Source: Basidiobolus meristosporus CBS 931.73 | Lineage: Eukaryota > Basidiobolomycota > Basidiobolomycetes > Basidiobolales > Basidiobolaceae | Assembly (NCBI GenBank): GCA_002104905.1 | Contig: MCFE01000642.1 | Location: 1-50,325, forward strand | Length of the DNA stretch: 50,325 nt | Direction: 5' to 3' | The notes under the pieces: model-generated | What the model saw: the letters and a program-made list of their open reading frames with translations, nothing else | The model's database searches: none | Told to the model about the DNA's origin: nothing | Shown: positions 45,107 through 50,325 of the stretch, piece by piece | Position numbering within the stretch: the stretch's first letter is position 1 | Layout: each line of letters opens with the position of its first letter | Position numbers and translations under genes: made by a program

Positions 45107-46900
45107 ATGAGACATACTGATATCAACAGTGGTTGCACTGCTTTTAGTAGAATACCAGAGACTAATCGCAAAGATCAGCTTCACATTGACCCATTTGACA
45201 AATATCTATGTGCCCAAAGTGAGCACAAGCTGAGGGAAAAAGGGCTAATATCACCTCTGGGTTTCTCGTCATTGGTTGTGCCAGTACGTGCGCAACTAGG
45301 GGATGACGCCTTGATGTCAGCTGCCGAGTTCGGCATCCGCCAGATTGTCACGTTGGGTGTAGGACTGGATTCACGAGCATTTCGATTAGTGCTTCCTTCG
45401 GATCTGGTCTTCTTCGAGATGGATACCCCAGAACAAATAAAGGTGAGTACCGACCGTATAGTTGGAGATAAGCTGAAGTCGACCTGTTGTAGAATCAGTG
45501 TGGCTGTCGACCTTACCCAAGACTGGGCAACCTCCTTGCGTGATGCTGGCTTCAATACTCAAAAGAGTAGTTTGTGGATTATTGAGGAATTTCTTCCCTA
45601 TTTGGATAAGGCAACTGTAGATAACTTGCTTAGAACTGCACGGGACCTATCTGCGCCTGGAAGCCGACTGTGGTGCGATCATATTCACCCAGACATCTTA
45701 GCCTCAGCTGAATATGCGCCACTTAAAGCAAGCCCTGACAAATCGAGGGTTCGCTCGTGCAGCACGTGGGCAAATCCAACCTGGGAGCTGGAAAGAAATG
45801 GATGGAATGGCCATGCATGGTTGCTCAATGATCTTACTAGCACATGGCCTGAGAATCCGCCACCCTTATGGATGTCACCCATTCCGGACACTTTCGACAC
45901 CTGCTTTCACTGGATAATCTTTGCGACGGTAAGCGAAGCTGAATCCTCAATGCCAAGCAATACACAGAGGATACACGAAATGTGCCGGGGCTTGAAAGAA
46001 ACTCCAAAGAATCTACCCATCAAGTTTATTTATGACTCCTACGGCAGCATGCTCTTCGAAGCAGTAACCCGGGTGCCTAGCTACTATATAAGTCATGCTG
46101 AATGTGAGATTCTTACTCGTTACATTTCAAGCATTGGCCAAGACATCCATCCCCGCTCCCTTGTTGAGCTTGGTTCTGGTAATTCTATAAAAACCCAAAT
46201 AGTATTGGACTTCTACCACAAAGTGAGGTCTCCTTTGCATTACATTGCAATGGATATCAGCTCCGAGGCTCTGAGAAATGGCGTCGATTCGCTAAGCTCC
46301 AAATATGCTGGTCTCGATATAAAGACAATAGTGGGCGACTTTGACGGCGCCGTCAAACTGAACATCATCAATAGACCTGCACTTATCACGTGCTTTGGAA
46401 GCACTATCGGAAATCAATTACCTGAGCAACGTCATAACATGCTGTCCCAAATCTGGGCTCAGATGCACCATGGAGATGCCCTTCTTTTGGGTGTGGATCT
46501 GGTCAAGGATACGCAAGGCATGGTTTCTGCCTATCAGGACCAGAATGGGACCCTAGCTGCCTTTTGTAAGAATGGCTTGACCGTCCTCAACTATGAACTA
46601 GGAGCTGACTTCAAGTTGGAGTCTTTTGAGCACGTTACCACCTGGAACTCACAGCTTCGGCGGGTTGAGAATTGCCTCTTGGCGTGTCATCCTCAAACTA
46701 TTACTCTCTCCAAGCCAAAGACAACGGTGTCTTTTGCGAAAAAAGAGCCGCTGACAGTTGGAATATCGTACAAGTTCTCCCAAGAAAGCCTGCGCTCTGA
46801 GCTCAGAGCCGCTGGGTTCGACCTAACAAGATGGTGGACTGACGCACAGGGTTGCTACGCAATTGCTCTGAGTTTCCCTGTCCAGCCCCCCACATTTTAA
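45107..46900 (+). CDS. Fusion of LCM-like (TIGR00027) and EgtD-like methyltransferases
   Basis: Intronless, 597 residues from 45107; the frame is open 66 codons further up but that part overlaps copia debris. Residues about 1-281 form a TIGR00027/leucine-carboxyl-methyltransferase-like domain: 'FDKYLCAQSE', SAM loop 'VTLGVGLDSRAFRL', 'FFEMDTPEQIKVSTDR', 'VDLTQDW', 'IIEEFLPYL'. Residues about 282-597 form an EgtD-like amino-acid N-methyltransferase: 'FIYDSYGSMLFEAVTRVPSY', 'LVELGSGNSIKTQIVLDF', 'CFGSTIGNQLP', 'RWWTDAQGCYAIAL'. In EgtD a Glu (E282) and Met (M252, M. smegmatis numbering) contact histidine; here the aligned sites read Gly ('TVGISYKF') and Asn ('RVENCL'). The amine substrate is thus probably not histidine. 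Both domains look complete. It converges with a SABATH gene. Confidence 0.9.
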   Translation: MRHTDINSGCTAFSRIPETNRKDQLHIDPFDKYLCAQSEHKLREKGLISPLGFSSLVVPVRAQLGDDALMSAAEFGIRQIVTLGVGLDSRAFRLVLPSDLVFFEMDTPEQIKVSTDRIVGDKLKSTCCRISVAVDLTQDWATSLRDAGFNTQKSSLWIIEEFLPYLDKATVDNLLRTARDLSAPGSRLWCDHIHPDILASAEYAPLKASPDKSRVRSCSTWANPTWELERNGWNGHAWLLNDLTSTWPENPPPLWMSPIPDTFDTCFHWIIFATVSEAESSMPSNTQRIHEMCRGLKETPKNLPIKFIYDSYGSMLFEAVTRVPSYYISHAECEILTRYISSIGQDIHPRSLVELGSGNSIKTQIVLDFYHKVRSPLHYIAMDISSEALRNGVDSLSSKYAGLDIKTIVGDFDGAVKLNIINRPALITCFGSTIGNQLPEQRHNMLSQIWAQMHHGDALLLGVDLVKDTQGMVSAYQDQNGTLAAFCKNGLTVLNYELGADFKLESFEHVTTWNSQLRRVENCLLACHPQTITLSKPKTTVSFAKKEPLTVGISYKFSQESLRSELRAAGFDLTRWWTDAQGCYAIALSFPVQPPTF

Positions 46901-46930
46901 GAATAAACATCCACAAAGTTGCGATTACTC

Positions 46931-47018
46931 TTGAATATATGCATCCAACTGCACTCTGGAATATATGCATCCAACTGCACTCTTGAATATATGCATCCAA
47001 CTGCACTCTTGAATATAC
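46931..47018. repeat. 26-bp tandem repeat, about 3.3 copies
   Basis: Units begin with 'gaatata' at 46933, 46959, 46985 and 47011, period exactly 26 bp, with 'tgcatccaactgcactct' common to the first three. It lies between the two convergent methyltransferase stops. Confidence 0.9.
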
Positions 47019-47215
47019 ACATATCAATACACTGCACATTTAGTTCAGGAATTTGTAATCAGAGTGGATTTCATTGAAAAGATTTATTGAAACCCGCTTG
47101 AACATCTAACGACAGTGGTTGAATACACTCTTCAACTAGTACCGCTTGATGTTCTATCTCTGTTGATTATTTCTTGATCTAAGCCGCGATAGCACAAGCA
47201 TCTCTGGGTTGAAGT

Positions 47216-48308
47216 TTACACTCGTTGAACAGCTACATATGCGCTCATCAAATATTCATCCTCCGAGCTGGCATAGTACAAGCGTAACTTGCGGAAGTAT
47301 TCATCTACAAAGTGAACCATTATGGCTTCATTTGCAAAGACCTGGCGTTTCTTCAAACCGGCTAGTATTTGTGGGTAACATGCCGCTTCCATTATATCCA
47401 TTCCAGCCTCTCCCTTGTTGAAAGGCTCCGTAAATATGCGCTCAGCGTAGCTCACCAAACGTAGAGTAGGAACAAGGCTCAAGGCCCGATAGATGTCTTC
47501 CTTTGATCTACAGAAAACTGCGACGCTTGTGGTATCAAGGAGCTTAGGATTAATGTTGGCCTCATTGATGTGGTGTTGCCAAATATCATCCATACGCTTC
47601 AGACAATCATAGCGCTGTATCACGGAAGTTACAAGGTGACCTCCAATTGACAGCTCAGCTGAACGACTGGCAAAATATGAGACTAACTCTCGATGGCCTT
47701 CGTCGCGAATCAGGTTGGCTTGAGAAGCATTAATCTCAGCTGACGCAAAGGTTAATGGACGATCCATAGTCACCGGAATAGTATGTAGCCAATGAACACT
47801 ATTAAAGCAGACACCTAGGTCAATGCTTCCACTTGGCACACACTGCGTGAAGAAAGACTTAGCACTGAGCATGGTTAATACATCCACCGCCGGGCTACCA
47901 GTGATAAAAGTATGATTTAGGTAGGACAAATCGGGATTGTCCAAGCACTTCAGCAGCTCTCCAAAGTCGTTATTTGGAAGATCGTTATGGTAGACATGGA
48001 TTGTTAAGTGTTTGTTGCCCTCCAATTCCTGAAGGGAACTCAGGATGCCATTCACCACAGCCATGGAATTGGCCCCATGGCTACATCCATAGTCCCCAAT
48101 AGTGAATGTTGTTTTTGTATTGCGAGGCACTGCAGACAGTTCTTTCATCAATGCTTGAGCTATCAACAGTCAAAGAAAGTCTGTACTTACCTAGCTTCTT
48201 CAACACTGAGATTCCATGCTCATTCATCTGAGCCTGTAGCGAGGAGCTTTTGTTATAGCTCATCATTGGTTGGATCATGGAGTCACACGTTGTGAAATCT
48301 GGTATCAT
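47216..48308 (-). CDS. SABATH-family SAM-dependent carboxyl methyltransferase
   Basis: Methylates the carboxyl group of small acids, giving methyl esters (salicylate, benzoate, jasmonate, farnesoate in known cases). Exons 48191-48308 and 47216-48159 give 353 residues, typical length. Motifs: N-terminal 'YNKSSSLQ' (substrate and SAM contact), SAM motif 'DYGCSHGANSM', 'NDLPNNDFGELL', and 'DLGVCFNSVHWLHTIP' with the His-Trp that clamps the carboxylate in plant members. A C-terminal helical cap follows ('IMEAACYPQI' region). The predicted intron is only 31 bp (GTAAGT...GATAG), much shorter than others in the window; a 37-bp alternative also keeps frame. Family is common in plants and sparse in fungi. 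Faces the LCM-EgtD fusion, about 315 bp between stops. Confidence 0.9.
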
Positions 48309-49429
48309 CTTGTCTTCTCTCTTCTGGCTTATTTTCGAAAGTCATCAAACAGTTCAACCCGAGCTTTTCTTAAGTATCATCCTAGAATCTAATCACATGT
48401 CACTGCTACTGATCTACTATGCAGCAGTGGAAGATGATCTGGTGCGGCTCTAACAATGTGTTGGATTGCTGAGTCGATGTTACGCGATTGCCTTTCAAGT
48501 GCTTTATCCTGCATGATTTAGTAAATACCAATTACCACTAATCGTCTATTCCACACGAGTGACCAATGCTGCTGTAAATCTTCAGAATTAGCATGCAATC
48601 TATACAGCTATTAGGCAGATGTGAGTAATTGCGGCTGCTCACTATGCGTGTTACTCCATTGATTTGTAAAACTCCCTCTATGGTTGGTGTTGAATATTAG
48701 TTTCTTAGTCCTCCTGGTTGGCGGTTATTGTATCCAAGTTAAACAGGTTATTCCTGTAATATGTATAAAATCATACAGCTCATAGTCTCAGTTGTGCAAT
48801 ATTGCAAGTGTAGCATGTGCTTTGAGTGCACCTGTAATGGGCTGTTGCAGCACTATTGAGGCTTATTTGGTTGCTTGAGCAAAGACTAAGAATTAGCCAA
48901 CCTGGGCTACTCTTTCTGGCAGCTCAACAAGTTGCTTAGGATCTAATTGTATTCAGTACGCAAGATTGCAGTATTGATCTAATACTCATAATATGCAATA
49001 CACCATTCAGAACCAGTAGGCTGTGTTAGTTGTGCAACAAAGGTTGGTAACAGTGGTATTAGTGGGATGAGCTATCTGATACTATAGCTTAGCTTTTCTA
49101 GCCCATGGGTAGCTCAGTTGCCTGAAATACTAGTTCAACTATGGTCAGCAAGTTATCTTGGCCATCATTCATTTTAGTGAAGGGGAAGACAGCCATTGAC
49201 CAATAGAATCTTTCTCTCAGTTGAAATAAAGATGCCAGCACCACTGTAATAGCTCTGATATAACAGTATGTAGCTGAGAGGAACTAGTAGGTAGGTTAAT
49301 AAGAAGAAATGTTAACTCTTCTGTGCTTCAGGCATTGTTTAGTGGGAGTAAGAGTGGCTGCAATGGTTTATCAACATCATTGTTAGAGGGTACATGAATT
49401 GGACTAATACTTATCATAAGGGAAGTGTA
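48309..49429. other. Gene-free AT-rich region
   Basis: No coding sequence or element I can support. It should include the SABATH promoter just above 48308. Confidence 0.45.
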
Positions 49430-50125
49430 GGGGGAGGGAGAGCCACAAGGTTGGTGAAGTCCTTATTTGCTAGTAAGAGCTAATCAAAGTGCAAACAAAG
49501 AAGCCAGTCAAGAGGTAGAGAACCTCTTTAATAAGTAATTTAATTTATATCTTGACTCATGTCTAATGGTGGTGTCAATAAAGTAAAGTTCTGGAAGCGT
49601 AAATATGAAATACAAGAGTCTTTGGGGAGTACAAATTGTAAATGTTTCATATCAATATAATCTAAGACTGGCACCCAACCTGGTATCAGGTGTAGTAGGG
49701 ATGGTGTGTGGACTTCTAGGTAACTCTGCCACATTGATCTCAGATGGTCCTGTGCTACTAACCTAAGTTTTTCAGCTTTAGGGGAGGGAAAGTCACCAAG
49801 TTGGTGAAATCTTTATTTGAGTTAAGAACTAATCTAAGTACAAATAAAGAAGCCAATTAAGAGGTCTAGAACCTCTCTAATAAGTAATCTAATTTATGTT
49901 TTGTTTCATCTCTAATGTTTATTTCAACAAAGTAAAGCTCATCAGGGGTAAATATAAAATTCAAGGGTTTTGGGGAAGTACAAATTGTAGATGTTTCTGA
50001 TCAATGTAATCCAAGACTGGAACCCAGCCTGGGATTAGGTGCAGTAGGAAAGGTGTGTGGACTTGTAAGTAGCTCTGCCACATAGATCTTAGATGGTCCT
50101 GAGCCAGTAGTCTTGGTTTCTCAGC
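49430..50125 (-). repeat. Tandem duplication of a decayed minus-strand ORF segment
   Basis: Two diverged direct units of about 345-350 bp, roughly 49430-49780 and 49781-50125. Both carry 'ggggaggga', 'aagaagccag/aat', 'gtacaaattgta' and 'ctctgccacat' in order. On the minus strand both encode a similar peptide ('MWQSYLxVHTP' then 'LHLIPGWVPVLDYID'). The second unit's frame extends to 50284. Family unknown; possibly a transposon-derived ORF. Confidence 0.65.
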
Positions 50126-50325
50126 TTTTTGAAGTTTTGAAGCAAGCTCTGTTACTACGGCAGAGCCAACCTGGGTGTGCCAGCAAGAAGATTTCAGGGA
50201 GGAGTTAGATTGAAGCCATTGTTTGATGGAGGGATTATGTGATTTCTGAAGTTTGACTAGGAAGGAAGCACGGAGATAGACCATTTGGATTTGGTATGGG
50301 TAGAACCCAAAGGCTCCATTAGTTG

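Noticed and set aside
46931-47018. CRISPR-like array
   Set aside because: The 26-bp units are direct tandem repeats without spacers, and the organism is a fungus.

Overview
This is nuclear DNA of a fungus. The housekeeping genes carry short (about 48-170 bp) GT-AG introns. The fungal repertoire includes Argonaute, a Rai1/DXO nuclease, a CaMK-type kinase, a DH-PH RhoGEF, alpha-MPP and mitochondrial Lon, and both ends are littered with decayed Ty1/copia retrotransposon sequence. I cannot place the species more closely; nothing in the window is diagnostic of one phylum.

Layout: 0-2.6 kb is transposon-derived and decayed ORF sequence. 3.1-35.3 kb is a gene-dense block: alpha-MPP, Lon (two mitochondrial proteostasis genes side by side), a TauD-type dioxygenase, a divergent intron-rich RPA1 relative, a dead fumarylacetoacetate-hydrolase gene, a RhoGEF, Argonaute, Rai1/DXO, an unrecognised multi-pass membrane protein, a small ORF, a manganese-type CDF transporter, a DsbA/thioredoxin-like protein, then ZPR1, a Dabb protein, a HAD phosphatase and a CaMK-like kinase. 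Most predicted splice sites were checked by reading frame and family motif, so most of these genes look intact.

The gene block is interrupted by a local expansion. Five copies of a roughly 1.1 kb unit encode a secreted, extremely methionine-rich, four-cysteine protein. Two copies are on the + strand (28-30.4 kb) and three on the - strand (36-40.2 kb, one broken), and they flank the ZPR1-kinase island as an inverted pair of clusters. Upstream sequence is co-duplicated, and a 32-bp element is retained before every copy. I do not recognise the protein family; the Met-x-Met runs suggest soft-metal (copper) binding, which is inference.

From 40.4 to 45 kb there is a decayed copia element whose 5' LTR was later invaded by a solo LTR in reverse orientation with a 5-bp target duplication. 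Immediately after it lies a small two-gene methyltransferase locus. One gene is an intronless fusion of a TIGR00027/LCM-like methyltransferase with an EgtD-like domain whose histidine-pocket residues appear changed. The other, convergent, gene is a SABATH carboxyl methyltransferase, a family best known from plants. These look like a specialised-metabolism pair, possibly transferred. The last 2 kb holds decayed sequence with a tandem duplication of about 350 bp.
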